Shown one piece after another: positions 17,641 to 26,217 of a stretch of DNA of 64,000 nucleotides. The stretch's first letter is position 1; the number at the start of each line of letters is the position of its first letter. Under the pieces are notes generated by a model. It did no database searches and was not told the origin of the DNA. It saw nothing but the letters and a program-made list of their open reading frames with translations. This DNA is from Clostridia bacterium (lineage in GTDB: Bacteria > Bacillota > Clostridia > Christensenellales > Aristaeellaceae). The stretch spans positions 62,001 through 126,000 of the forward strand of contig JAFWQU010000021.1 of NCBI GenBank assembly GCA_017508975.1, given 5' to 3'. Both the position numbers and the translations under genes were made by a program.

Positions 17641-18125
17641 CCGACATCACCCTCTCCCGGACATTGGTCATACGCAAAGGTCTCCGCGCTGCAATTCTCC
17701 AGCACCCGGACATACGCCGCGGCCTCGCGCTTCGCGCCCGCCAGGTCGTGGCCGCGGTAATTGCCGCACTCAACCCGTCTGGCGCCGGGAATGCTCCCGG
17801 TGAAATCCCGCGCGAAGCGGAAGGTCTCCCGGCAGAGCGCCAGCACCCGCTCCCGATCCACCGAGTCGCGCATCACCAGATAGAATCCCGTCCGGCAGCC
17901 CATCGGCCCGAAGTAGACCACCCGGTCCGACCACTCGGAGGACCGGAGCCAGGTCGCGCCCAGGTGTTCCAGCGTGTGCAGCGCGCCCTGTCCGAGATAG
18001 TCCCCCGCGTTGGGCGTCTTCATCCGCAGATCGTAGGTCACGCAGTCTCCGTCGATCCGGGAGATATACAGGCCCGGCCGGAGGGTGTCATGGTTGACCG
18101 TGAAGGAGGCAATCTTTTTCAGCAA
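17637..18125 (-). CDS. luxS: S-ribosylhomocysteine lyase LuxS
   Basis: Splits S-ribosylhomocysteine into homocysteine and DPD, the precursor of autoinducer-2. The 162-residue protein has H50-TLE-H54 (zinc ligands with catalytic E53), the catalytic C77 in GPMGCRTG, and the third zinc ligand C120 in ECGNYR. I chose the TTG at 18123-18125 as start: AAGGAG lies 8 nt upstream and the protein then begins MLKKIASFTVNHD like other LuxS; an ATG 14 codons upstream would add residues not seen in the family. It is coupled to an exporter permease by ATGA. Confidence 0.95.
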   Translation of the reverse strand: MLKKIASFTVNHDTLRPGLYISRIDGDCVTYDLRMKTPNAGDYLGQGALHTLEHLGATWLRSSEWSDRVVYFGPMGCRTGFYLVMRDSVDRERVLALCRETFRFARDFTGSIPGARRVECGNYRGHDLAGAKREAAAYVRVLENCSAETFAYDQCPGEGDVG

Positions 18126-18189
18126 GGCTCTTTCTCCTTTGTGGTTGAATCCATCGGAATCCGTCATGCGATGCAGGATGAAAGGTTAA

Positions 18190-18897
18190 CTATGAAAACA
18201 GTGTTCCGTTCATAATGGAGGTGATCAGCGTTCCGGAGTTGAACAGCGTGGCCAGCCGGCTCTGGCTGATCAGTTCGGTCACCGACTGGATCGGGATCAC
18301 CGTCTCCAGGATCGGCATCAGCGTGAACAGCGCGAAGACGAACACCACGCCGCGCAGCAGGCCGAATACGCCGCCCGCCAGCCCATCCATCTGCTTGAGC
18401 ACCGGGAATTTGACGACCGCCCGCAGCGCGCTGAGCACCAGGGTGATGACCAGGAACAGCAGACCGAATGCTACCAGGAAGCACAGGATATTGATGCAGG
18501 CCTCCACAATCGTCTCGCTGACATAGTCCTTGACGCTGTCGATGCCCGTGTAGATCTGGTTCTCCAGGTTGGAGCGCAGGATCTCCCCCAGGGAGCCCGG
18601 CAGGTGCGCGCGCTCCACAATCTCGGCGATCTGATTCTTGGTGAGGGTCGCCACGTTCTGCGCGCTGAGGGTCAGGTCGCCCAAGCGGCGCTCCGCGTCC
18701 GTATAGCTCAGCAGCGTCCGCTGCCACTGCGGGTTGGACTGGATCACCGCCGTGAACTTCGGATAGAGCCAGTAGGCCAGGCCGAAGGAGATCAGCGTTC
18801 CGCCCGTGTTCAGCATGGAGGCCACAAAGCCCCGGTAGATGCCAAACAGGATGCTGACCCCGATCACACCCAGGATGCAATAGTCGACAACATTCAT
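18190..18897 (-). CDS. CvpA family membrane protein
   Basis: Small integral membrane protein of the CvpA (colicin V production) family, linked in other bacteria to envelope stability; its molecular role is not established. The 235-residue protein has a hydrophobic start (NVVDYCILGVIGVSILFGIYRGF), further hydrophobic segments around 140-165 and 175-200, and GLLRGVVFVFALF. A polar stretch lies between. It starts 10 nt after the L,D-transpeptidase stop, so the two are cotranscribed. Confidence 0.85.
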   Translation of the reverse strand: MNVVDYCILGVIGVSILFGIYRGFVASMLNTGGTLISFGLAYWLYPKFTAVIQSNPQWQRTLLSYTDAERRLGDLTLSAQNVATLTKNQIAEIVERAHLPGSLGEILRSNLENQIYTGIDSVKDYVSETIVEACINILCFLVAFGLLFLVITLVLSALRAVVKFPVLKQMDGLAGGVFGLLRGVVFVFALFTLMPILETVIPIQSVTELISQSRLATLFNSGTLITSIMNGTLFS

Positions 18898-18907
18898 AGG
18901 CAGCCTC

Positions 18908-20818
18908 CTAGAAGCCCTGCTTGATCCGCGCTTCCGTCATCACCGGGCTGTGGTCCCCGCCGGGCGCGTAGACGTCGTTGATCTCGGCAATCTCACTCAG
19001 ACGCAGCGGCGGTGTGCAGAAAGCGCAGCGCTTCAGGGAGGCATAAGGCTCCGTTTCCAGCTCGCCGTAGGTGAAGGCGGTGAACGTCTTGCCTGTCGCG
19101 GCATAGCAGGTCTCATGGGAGTGATAGTCTTTCCCGCCCTTGGGATTATAGTAGAGCACCGTGTCCTCCGACGGCGGGATAATCTGCCTCCCCTGCCAGT
19201 CCTCCCAGATCACGATCTTGGTGTTCATGTGGCGGTGGATGTTCTCCCAGATCCACTTCATGTTGACGCCGTTTGGATACTTTTTGCGCTGTACGCGGAT
19301 GCAGCCGTGGCTTGCCCGGTTGCCGAGCTTGGGCTCGCTGCCCGTGAAGTTCTTGCCGCCGTCCTTCATCTTGGTGTGGGTGACCTCGTGGAGCAGGTCG
19401 CCGCTGTTGTAGCGCAGCGCCATGGAGCCGTAGATATTGTCGCTTTTGATCTCGCCGACCGCGGAACAGATCACGAACTCGCCGGATCGGGACTCGTTGT
19501 AGGGCTGTCTCGGATTGGCGAGGCCGGTGGAGACCAGCAGCATCGCATGCAGCTTTCCGTCCATGAAGATATACAGCCGCTGCGTCAGCTTGTCGACCAC
19601 CATGGCGATGTGCTCATAGGGCTTGACCGTCCGGATATACTTGCTCGGCACCCAGCCCTGCACCAACATGTTCCAGGCCTTGACCTTGCTGTCGTGGAAG
19701 GAGGAGGAGTAGCACTCGATGTGCGTCCACTCCCCGTCCTCGCTCTCCCCCAGCACATGGACGCCCTGGCTGACGCAGGTCACCACGCCGACGCCGTCCG
19801 ATTCCTCGTTCGGCTCCCTCCGGATGGTGATCTGCGCCTTCTGCGCATTCTTCTTGCCCGTGTGAACCACGGTCATCGGCTGCATGAGCATCTCCCACAC
19901 GGCCGCCTCGTTCGTAATATCCATCGGCAGGGTCCAGTAGTTCAGGCTGGTGTCCTGTCCGGCAAAGGGGCTGCCGTAGGAGGGCGTATACTGCCTCTGG
20001 TCGTTGCCGTTCAGCCAGGCGATCTGGTGGAGATTCGTTTCCGACCGCTCGGGGAGCTGCACATGCTCCGTCTCCAGATCTTCCGCGTCCTGCAGGTCCG
20101 CCGTGTCGTCCACCAGCGCCTCCTCGACCAGCAGCTCTCCCGCGGCCTCCGGAGGCTCCTGCCCCAGCAGATTGCCGAAGACCGCGAAGACGACCTGCAC
20201 CGGATCCGAGACAGCGTCCCCGTCCCAGAGCTGCAGGCTCAGCTGGTAGTTTCCGTCCACCAGGCCGAGGGTTCGCGCGTCGATCTCGATCGCGTAACTG
20301 CCGCTGGCGGCGATCTCCGTCTCCAGATCCTGCAGGGGCTCCGCGGGATCCTGTCCGACCGGAGTGATACTCTGCCGCACGCTCCCCGCCCGGGAGGCGG
20401 TGTACTGCACCCGCAGCACCGGCTTCTCCGGGGTCAGCAGCGTCTGCGCAGCCACCACGGAGGTCAGGAAGGGCGCGGGTTCGCCGATGGTCACCGGGGC
20501 GGCCGCGCGCTCGCCGTTATAGTGCAGCGCCAGGAACGCCTCCCCCGCCGGGGCGGCGACGCCGTTGTAGGTTCCGTTCCACCAGACACGGTTCTCGCCC
20601 GCCGGGTATTCCGCCTCCTCCGCGACCACGCAGAGCGTCTCCCCCGCCTCGTTCTCCAGTGCGATGGCGGCTTTTCCCGCCTCTGGGAGCACGAACCGGA
20701 GCAGCACCGCCCGCGCCGGCAGCACCGGATCCTTCGGCGAATCGATCGAAAACTCGGCCAGTGCGGCGGTCGGGATGATAAAAAGCAGTGTCAGGAACAT
20801 CAGAAAGATTTTGCGCAT
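18908..20818 (-). CDS. Secreted L,D-transpeptidase (YkuD) with N-terminal accessory domains and C-terminal Cys motif
   Basis: Predicted peptidoglycan cross-linking enzyme outside the membrane. The 636-residue protein starts with a signal peptide (MRKIFLMFLTLLFIIPTAALA). Two beta-rich stretches and an acidic linker follow, then a probable SH3-like segment (GVGVVTCVSQGVHVLGESEDG) and the YkuD domain with its active-site ASHGCIR near residue 503. The last 80 residues carry YHSHETCYAATGK...LKRCAFC, a Cys/His pattern that could bind metal. GGAGG lies 7 nt before the chosen ATG; another ATG is one codon upstream. Confidence 0.9.
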   Translation of the reverse strand: MRKIFLMFLTLLFIIPTAALAEFSIDSPKDPVLPARAVLLRFVLPEAGKAAIALENEAGETLCVVAEEAEYPAGENRVWWNGTYNGVAAPAGEAFLALHYNGERAAAPVTIGEPAPFLTSVVAAQTLLTPEKPVLRVQYTASRAGSVRQSITPVGQDPAEPLQDLETEIAASGSYAIEIDARTLGLVDGNYQLSLQLWDGDAVSDPVQVVFAVFGNLLGQEPPEAAGELLVEEALVDDTADLQDAEDLETEHVQLPERSETNLHQIAWLNGNDQRQYTPSYGSPFAGQDTSLNYWTLPMDITNEAAVWEMLMQPMTVVHTGKKNAQKAQITIRREPNEESDGVGVVTCVSQGVHVLGESEDGEWTHIECYSSSFHDSKVKAWNMLVQGWVPSKYIRTVKPYEHIAMVVDKLTQRLYIFMDGKLHAMLLVSTGLANPRQPYNESRSGEFVICSAVGEIKSDNIYGSMALRYNSGDLLHEVTHTKMKDGGKNFTGSEPKLGNRASHGCIRVQRKKYPNGVNMKWIWENIHRHMNTKIVIWEDWQGRQIIPPSEDTVLYYNPKGGKDYHSHETCYAATGKTFTAFTYGELETEPYASLKRCAFCTPPLRLSEIAEINDVYAPGGDHSPVMTEARIKQGF

Positions 20819-20964
20819 CATTCTGCCTCCAAACTCATCAGAATCCACGCATCATAAACGAATCAGCGCGGGATTTTGTTCCCGCTTTTCCATCATAACA
20901 AAAAAGAAGCAGAAAATCCAGTCATTTGAAAGGGATTTCACAGGAATTGACGTTTCGGGTCCGC
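20819..20964. other. Divergent intergenic region between L,D-transpeptidase and psuK
   Basis: AT-richer stretch. The L,D-transpeptidase ribosome binding site lies here. On the minus strand there are TATGAT-like -10 candidates (for example in TTGTTATGATGG) but no convincing -35, so I do not call a promoter for that gene. Confidence 0.4.
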
Positions 20965-20993
20965 TTGACGCTCCCGGATGCCGGGAGTATAAT
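20965..20993 (+). promoter_or_regulatory. Promoter of psuK-psuG with palindromic spacer
   Basis: TTGACG (20965-20970), exactly 17 nt, TATAAT (20988-20993). The whole spacer is the inverted repeat CTCCCG-GATGC-CGGGAG, a likely operator for a repressor or activator. Confidence 0.85.
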
Positions 20994-21021
20994 TTCCCTG
21001 TCAGAAACGGAGGTGAGCGTC

Positions 21022-21933
21022 TTGGGAAACCCGTTCCGCGTCTGTGTGGTCGGCGGAAGCAACATGGATCTCGTGGCCACCTCCTTTGCCGCCGTGCGTG
21101 ACTGCGACTCCAACCCCGGGAAGCTGACGCTGAATCCCGGCGGCGTGGGCCGCAATATCGCGGAGAATCTGCAGCATCTGGGGGTTGAGACCCATCTGAT
21201 CACCGTCTTCGGGGACGATCCCTTCGGTGAGCAGATCCGCGCCTCCTGCCGTTCGTCGGGCATGGATCTGGCCGGATCGGCCGTCTATCCGGGCATCCGC
21301 AGCGGGACCTATCTCTGCCTGAACGAGCCGGACGGAAGCCTCTACGCCGCGGTCTCCGACATGGACGCCTGCGACGCCGTCACCCCCGCCTTCCTGGCCG
21401 AGCGGCAGGCGATCCTGGACCGCGCGGATCTGGTCGTCGCGGAGGCGAACCTCCCGGAGGAGAGTCTGCGCTGGCTGGCGGAGCACTGCAAGGCACCGCT
21501 GGCCATGGATCCTGTCTCCGTCCCCAAGTCCTCCCGGCTGATCTCCGTTCTGCCCCGGCTGACGCTGATCAAGCCCAACCTCTCGGAAGCCCGGGCGCTG
21601 ACCGGCTGTGAGGGACCGCAGGAGACCGCCGAGGCTCTGCACCGGCTCGGCATTCCCTGCGTTCTGGTCTCGCTGGGCGCGAACGGGATCTGGTACTGCG
21701 GCGCGGAGGGGGAAGCCTGCCAGCCCTGCATTCCCGCCTCCGTCATCAACACCAACGGCTGCGGCGACGCCTGTTTCGCCGCCTGCATCCGCGCCTATCT
21801 GGAGGGGATGGATCTCTGCGCCATCGCCCGTATGGGGCAGGCGGCCGCCTCGCTGAGCGCGGAATACGCAGGCACCGTCAGCCCGCATCTGAACTGGTCC
21901 GGCGTGCTGGCCCGGGCCGCGGAAGCAATCTGA
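21022..21933 (+). CDS. psuK: Pseudouridine kinase (PfkB family)
   Basis: Expected to phosphorylate pseudouridine to pseudouridine 5'-phosphate, the substrate of the next gene. The 303-residue protein is a PfkB-type sugar kinase: GGSNMDLVA at the N terminus, LNPGGVGRNIAENL, and the C-terminal anion hole/catalytic segment NTNGCGDACFAA, with Cys where Ala is usual (GAGD). I start at the TTG at 21022, 8 nt after GGAGG; earlier codons lie over the promoter. Assignment as PsuK rather than another PfkB kinase rests on the psuG neighbour 24 nt downstream. Confidence 0.88.
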   Translation: MGNPFRVCVVGGSNMDLVATSFAAVRDCDSNPGKLTLNPGGVGRNIAENLQHLGVETHLITVFGDDPFGEQIRASCRSSGMDLAGSAVYPGIRSGTYLCLNEPDGSLYAAVSDMDACDAVTPAFLAERQAILDRADLVVAEANLPEESLRWLAEHCKAPLAMDPVSVPKSSRLISVLPRLTLIKPNLSEARALTGCEGPQETAEALHRLGIPCVLVSLGANGIWYCGAEGEACQPCIPASVINTNGCGDACFAACIRAYLEGMDLCAIARMGQAAASLSAEYAGTVSPHLNWSGVLARAAEAI

Positions 21934-21957
21934 TTATCTGAATTGGAGGAATTATCC

Positions 21958-22884
21958 ATGAGTCATGAAGCCCTCGCCCGTTACCTGCAGGTGTCCGATG
22001 AAGTCCAGGCCGCGCTCCGGGAAGGCAAGCCCGTCGTCGCGCTGGAGTCCACGATCATCTCCCACGGCATGCCCTACCCCAAGAACGTGGAGACCGCCCT
22101 GCATGTGGAGGAGATCATCCGCCAGCACGGCGCGGTCCCCGCGACCATCGCCATCATCCGCGGCAAGATGACCGTCGGCTGCACGGCGGAGCAGATCGAG
22201 TATCTCGGAAAGCGCGGTCTTGACGTGTCGAAGGCCAGCCGCCGGGATTTGCCGGTGCTGCTGGCGAAGGGTGAGGACGGCGCCACCACCGTGACCACTA
22301 CCATGATTGCCGCGTCCCTGGCCGGCATCCGCGTCTTCGCCACTGGCGGCATCGGCGGCGTCCACCGCGGCGCAACGACCACCATGGACATCTCCGCGGA
22401 CCTGGAGGAACTGGCCCAGACCCCGGTGCTGGTCGTGTGCGCGGGCTGCAAGTCCATCCTGGACATCGGCCTGACCCTCGAATATCTCGAGACCAAGGGC
22501 GTTCCGGTGCTCGGCTACAAGACACAGGAGATGCCCGCCTTCTACACGACCCACTCCGGCTTCCAGGTGGACTACGCGATGTCCTCCCCGGAGGAGGCCG
22601 CGGCCGTCTTCCGCGCCAAACTGGACTGCGGGCTGCGCGGCGGCATGCTGCTCGCGAACCCGATCCCCGACGCCTACGCGATGGATCTGGACTATATCAA
22701 CGCCAACATTGAGGCCGCTCTCGCGGAGTGCGACCGGCTGGGCATCCACGGAAAGGCCATCACGCCATTCCTGCTGGACAAGATCCAGAAGCTGACCGGC
22801 GGCGCCAGCCTCGAGGCCAACATTCAACTGGTCTACAACAACGTCGCCCTCGGCGCGGAGGTCGCCAAAGCGCTGGTGAAATAA
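21958..22884 (+). CDS. psuG: Pseudouridine-5'-phosphate glycosidase PsuG
   Basis: Breaks the C-C glycosidic bond of pseudouridine 5'-phosphate to uracil and ribose 5-phosphate; with PsuK it recycles modified nucleoside from RNA turnover. The 308-residue protein shows VALESTIISHGMPYPKN, ATTVTTTMIAASLAGI, FATGGIGGVHRG and YNNVALGAEVAKAL, the full PsuG/IndA pattern. GGAGG lies 8 nt before the ATG at 21958. The 3' UTR holds a long imperfect palindrome and then a bidirectional terminator. Confidence 0.95.
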   Translation: MSHEALARYLQVSDEVQAALREGKPVVALESTIISHGMPYPKNVETALHVEEIIRQHGAVPATIAIIRGKMTVGCTAEQIEYLGKRGLDVSKASRRDLPVLLAKGEDGATTVTTTMIAASLAGIRVFATGGIGGVHRGATTTMDISADLEELAQTPVLVVCAGCKSILDIGLTLEYLETKGVPVLGYKTQEMPAFYTTHSGFQVDYAMSSPEEAAAVFRAKLDCGLRGGMLLANPIPDAYAMDLDYINANIEAALAECDRLGIHGKAITPFLLDKIQKLTGGASLEANIQLVYNNVALGAEVAKALVK

Positions 22885-22900
22885 TCCTTATGCAGAAGAG

Positions 22901-23133
22901 TTTCGCGCCTGCGGGCGCGACCAGGGCTTTCCGATCGCCCTGGACCTTCGGCAATGCACCTTTTTGGTGGTTTGGGGAAAGCGTGGACAGCCCCTCCGCC
23001 CTTCGGGCACCTCCCCAGCAAGCTGGGGCGGCACAGGTTACTGGACAATGCTTACCCATATACTCCAAAAAGGTGCAGCCCCGAAGAGTCCAGAGGCGAT
23101 CGGAAAGCCTCTGGCCGCGCCCGCAGGCGCGGA
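22901..23133. repeat. 3'-UTR hairpin repeat, copy B: inverted pair forming a 233-nt imperfect palindrome
   Basis: Left arm 22901-22967 and right arm 23065-23133 are inverted copies of the short-subtype repeat (CGCGCC-TGCG-GGCGCG hairpin, then CCAGGGC...GCCCTGG). They end at TGCACCTTTTTGG and its complement. The 97-nt centre carries GCCC-TTC-GGGC and CCCCAG-CAAG-CTGGGG hairpins and continues to pair loosely. The AT-richer tail of the other copies is missing. No coding frame in it looks real. Confidence 0.8.
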
Positions 23134-23156
23134 ACACTTTCTCTATAGAGACAGAA

Positions 23157-23191
23157 AACGCAGAGGTATCAATCTTCCTCTGCGTTTTTTT
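23157..23191. terminator. Bidirectional terminator between psuG and rmuC
   Basis: AACGCAGAGG-10 nt-CCTCTGCGTT followed by TTTTT on the plus strand and, read the other way, by TTTTCTG. The rmuC stop codon (23169-23171) lies in the loop. Confidence 0.85.
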
Positions 23192-24428
23192 CGTCCAAAC
23201 GGGCTTCCGGATTCTCCGGAAACGCCTCCATCGCGTTCAGGCGGCGCTGGATCGTCTGGCTGCGGCTGACGGCCGTGTCAATGGACTCGCTGGCCTGCTG
23301 CAGCCGCTGCCGGGTCTTCTCGAGGGTCTCCGCGAAACGGCCGAAGTCCGTCCGGACCTCCCCCAGCAGGCGCCAGACCTCCCCGGTGCGCTGCTCGATC
23401 GCCAGTGTCCGGAATCCCATCTGCAGCGCGTTGAGCAGCGCCGTGCAGGTGGTCGGCCCGGTCACCGTGACGCGCCAGTCGCGCTGCAGCTCCTCCATCA
23501 GGCCCGTCTCCCGCACAGCCTCCGCGTACAGCCCCTCCACCGGGAGGAACATGACCGCGAAATCCGTCGAATAGGGCGGATGGATGTATTTTGTGGCGAT
23601 CCGTTTGGCCTCCGTCCGCAGCCGCTGCCGCAGCGCGCGCCGGCACTCCTCCAGCTTCGCCTTGTCGCCCGCGTCGGCGGCCTCCTGCAGCCGCAGGTAG
23701 TCCTCCTGCGGGAACTTGCTGTCGATCGGAAGCAAGATTTCCCCGCCCTCGCGCCCGGGGAGCCGGATGGCGTACTCAACCCGCTCCTGGCTGCCGGGGA
23801 CAATGCTGACGTTCTCCTCATACTGCCCCGGAGAGAGCATCGCCGAGAGCAGTGCGCCCAGCTGCATCTCGCCCCAGATGCCGCGGCTCTTGACATTGGT
23901 CAGGACCTTTTTGAGATCGCCCACGCCGGCCGCCAGGCTCTGCATCTCGCCGAGCCCGCGCCAGACCTGCTCCAGCCGCCTGGAAACCTGCGCGAAGCTC
24001 TCCGTGAGCCGCTTCTCCAGGGATTCCTCGAGGCGCTCGTCCACCGTGCGGCGCATCTCCGTCAATTGCGTCTGGTTCTCCTCGCGCAGCTTATCGATAG
24101 CGCCCGCGGTAGCTTGCCGCATCTGCTCCACGCGCCGGTCGAGCTGTCCGACCGTCTCCAGCATGGAGGCCAGCTGCGCGCGCTGTCCCTGGCCGATCTC
24201 GCTCTGGACGGCGGTCATGGCCGTCTCCGCAGCGCGCAGGCTCTCCCGCAGTTCGCGGCTCCGCTGGTCCAGCGCGTCCAGGATCTCGTCCGCCACCTGG
24301 TTCTGCAGATCCTCCTGCCGCCGGGCCAGCTGCCGGACTTCCCGCTGCCGGATCAGCACCGCGATGAGTAGCGCGAGGACTGCCGCAAGCAGCGTCAGCC
24401 CGATCAGCTCCGTTGCAGACAGTGTCAA
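23169..24428 (-). CDS. rmuC: DNA recombination protein RmuC family
   Basis: RmuC proteins limit inversions between inverted repeats and are predicted nuclease-like; biochemical activity is not firmly known. The 419-residue protein has an N-terminal membrane anchor (about 7-27, LIGLTLLAAVLALLIAVLI), a long coiled coil to about residue 160, then the RmuC core (GIWGEMQLGALLSAMLSPGQYEENV, LPIDSKFPQEDYLRL, FLPVEGLYAEAV). The start is a TTG at 24428 preceded by GGGGGAG; no ATG lies near the N terminus. It follows recR by 13 nt. Confidence 0.92.
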   Translation of the reverse strand: MTLSATELIGLTLLAAVLALLIAVLIRQREVRQLARRQEDLQNQVADEILDALDQRSRELRESLRAAETAMTAVQSEIGQGQRAQLASMLETVGQLDRRVEQMRQATAGAIDKLREENQTQLTEMRRTVDERLEESLEKRLTESFAQVSRRLEQVWRGLGEMQSLAAGVGDLKKVLTNVKSRGIWGEMQLGALLSAMLSPGQYEENVSIVPGSQERVEYAIRLPGREGGEILLPIDSKFPQEDYLRLQEAADAGDKAKLEECRRALRQRLRTEAKRIATKYIHPPYSTDFAVMFLPVEGLYAEAVRETGLMEELQRDWRVTVTGPTTCTALLNALQMGFRTLAIEQRTGEVWRLLGEVRTDFGRFAETLEKTRQRLQQASESIDTAVSRSQTIQRRLNAMEAFPENPEARLDEKNAEED

Positions 24429-24441
24429 GGCGCTCCCCCTC

Positions 24442-25041
24442 TCACATCTCCCGGCGCCCCTCCAGCGCCTTGGAGAGCGTCACTTCGTCCGCGTACTCCA
24501 GGTCCGCGCCGACGGGGATGCCGTGCGCGATCCGGGTGACCCGGATGCCCATCGGCTTGATCAGCCGCGCGATATAGCTCGCCGTGGCCTCGCCCTCAAT
24601 ATCGGGGTTCGTCGCCAGAATGACCTCCTCCACGCCGCCCGCCTGCAGGCGCTCGATCAGCTCCCGGATGCGGATGTCGTCCGGCCCGACGCCGTTCATC
24701 GGCGAGAGGGTCCCGTGCAGCACATGATAAAGACCCCGGTACTCGTGCATCCGCTCCACCGCAGACACGTCCCGGGGATCCCTGACCACGCAGATCTCAT
24801 GCTGGTCCCGGCTCTCATCCGAACAGATCTCGCACCGCTCGTCCTCGGAGAAATTCCCGCAGACCGTGCAGTAGCGGATCGACTTCCGCCCCTGCCACAG
24901 CGCGGTGGCCAGGCTCCGGACCTCCTCCAGGGGAAGCGTGGCGATGTGGTAGGCCAGCCGCTGGGCGCTCTTCTGCCCGATGCCGGGCAGATGGCTCAGC
25001 TCCGTCACCATGCGCTGAATCGGCTCGATATTCCCCGCCAT
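24442..25041 (-). CDS. recR: Recombination mediator RecR
   Basis: Acts with RecF/RecO to load RecA at gaps. The 199-residue protein has the HhH-like [15 protein letters not shown], the C4 zinc knuckle [17 protein letters not shown], and the Toprim segment [15 protein letters not shown] continuing to [18 protein letters not shown]. Length is normal. It starts 3 nt after the ybaB stop, the common ybaB-recR pairing, but no dnaX precedes ybaB here. Confidence 0.97.
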   Translation of the reverse strand: MAGNIEPIQRMVTELSHLPGIGQKSAQRLAYHIATLPLEEVRSLATALWQGRKSIRYCTVCGNFSEDERCEICSDESRDQHEICVVRDPRDVSAVERMHEYRGLYHVLHGTLSPMNGVGPDDIRIRELIERLQAGGVEEVILATNPDIEGEATASYIARLIKPMGIRVTRIAHGIPVGADLEYADEVTLSKALEGRREM

Positions 25042-25044
25042 GGC

Positions 25045-25380
25045 TCAGAACAGTCCGCCCATGCCGGGCGCCATCTTGCCCATCGCGGCCTCGCGGGCTT
25101 CCTCGCCCTTGCGCAGCGCCTCGTTGACCGCGGCCTTGATCAGATCCTCCAGCATCTCCACGTCGTCCGGGTCCACCACCTGCGGGTTGATGGCAATCTC
25201 CGTCAGCTCGCGTTTGCCGGAGACCTTCACCGTCACCATGCCGCCGCCGCTGGCCGCCTCGTATTCCTTCTGGTCCAGCTGTTCCTGCATCTCGGTCATC
25301 TGCTGCTGCATCTTCTGCGCCTGGCGCATGAGCTGCTGCATATTGGCGCCGCCAAAGCCGCCGAAATTGGGTCTTGCCAT
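25045..25380 (-). CDS. YbaB/EbfC family nucleoid-associated protein
   Basis: Small DNA-binding dimer often encoded before recR. The 111-residue protein has a Gly/Asn-rich start (ARPNFGGFGG), a helix MQQLMRQAQKMQQQMTEMQEQL, then the core VTVKVSGKRELTEIAINPQVVDPDD and EMLEDLIKAAVNEAL. The tail is Gly/Met-rich. Start ATG 25380 is well conserved in position. Confidence 0.93.
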   Translation of the reverse strand: MARPNFGGFGGANMQQLMRQAQKMQQQMTEMQEQLDQKEYEAASGGGMVTVKVSGKRELTEIAINPQVVDPDDVEMLEDLIKAAVNEALRKGEEAREAAMGKMAPGMGGLF

Positions 25381-25416
25381 TGCCTTATCCTCCTTGTCGC
25401 TCTCCCCCGCCGCCGA

Positions 25417-26157
25417 TCAGCGGGGTTCCTTGTAAGTCACGGTCAGTATGCCGGAGACAGTCGTGGCGCGGATCACCGGTCCGTCGTCCGTGATGGAGAC
25501 GCCGCCGGTCCGCAGGCGCCCGGTCTCCTTGCGCAGGGTGATGTTCGCAGCCTCCACCGGCGCGAGGATCTCGATGTTGCCCGCCACGCTGTTCGCCTCG
25601 ACCGTCTCGAAGGGCTCGTCGAACTCCGCACGCAGGTCGGAGCTGGCGCTGACCAGCTTCAGGTTCCGGAAACGGGCGCCCTCCAGCTGGAAGCTGCCCG
25701 AAACGGTCCGGAGCAGCCCCTTCTCCGCGCGCGCCTCCCGGCAGTTCAGCGCGCCGGTCACCGTCCGCATCTTCAGCGTGATCGCGTGCAGATCGCTGCC
25801 CCACAGATCGCCGCTGACGGTTCGCAGCACCACGTCCGACCCCTGGATACCCCGGGCGCGGAGCGGTCCTGCCACCGTGTTCAGGGAGACCGCTCCCTTC
25901 CAGTTCATCGGCAGCCGGATCACCACCTGCATCCAGCGCACCATGCCCAGGTGCGCCGTCAGCCCGTAGGCGGGCTGTTCCGCACGCAGAATCCCGTCGG
26001 TCAGGCCGACCCGCAGGTCGTCCACGTCCTCCTCATTCCCGGAGATCAGCATCTGGATCTCCGAGACATTATCCGTCACCGCCTCCAGGGTCGCCCAGGC
26101 GAGATTGATTTCCAGCGCGGAAACGCCGGAGGCTGGGAAGCTCTCATTCCGATTCAT
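25417..26157 (-). CDS. DUF4097-type beta-helix protein
   Basis: Unknown function. The 246-residue protein consists of short repeating strands (GDLWGSDLHAITLKMRTVTG, LLRTVSGSFQLEGA, EANSVAGNIEILAPV, RATTVSGILTVTY) typical of the DUF4097 right-handed beta-helix. There is no signal peptide or membrane segment, so it is probably cytoplasmic or depends on a partner. It lies between the topoisomerase subunit A gene (60 nt upstream) and ybaB (36 nt downstream) on the same strand. Confidence 0.75.
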   Translation of the reverse strand: MNRNESFPASGVSALEINLAWATLEAVTDNVSEIQMLISGNEEDVDDLRVGLTDGILRAEQPAYGLTAHLGMVRWMQVVIRLPMNWKGAVSLNTVAGPLRARGIQGSDVVLRTVSGDLWGSDLHAITLKMRTVTGALNCREARAEKGLLRTVSGSFQLEGARFRNLKLVSASSDLRAEFDEPFETVEANSVAGNIEILAPVEAANITLRKETGRLRTGGVSITDDGPVIRATTVSGILTVTYKEPR

Positions 26158-26217
26158 GTCCTCGACCTCCTGAATTGCGCCCCTATTGTAGCATCTTTGG
26201 CGCGAGATGTAAAGCTG

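Noticed and set aside
17637-18167. LuxS starting at the ATG at 18167
   Set aside because: The TTG at 18125 has AAGGAG at ideal spacing and gives the conserved N terminus; the ATG has no ribosome binding site.
22885-23137. Small protein frames inside the palindrome after psuG
   Set aside because: They appear on both strands because the sequence is an inverted repeat; no ribosome binding site or domain supports them.
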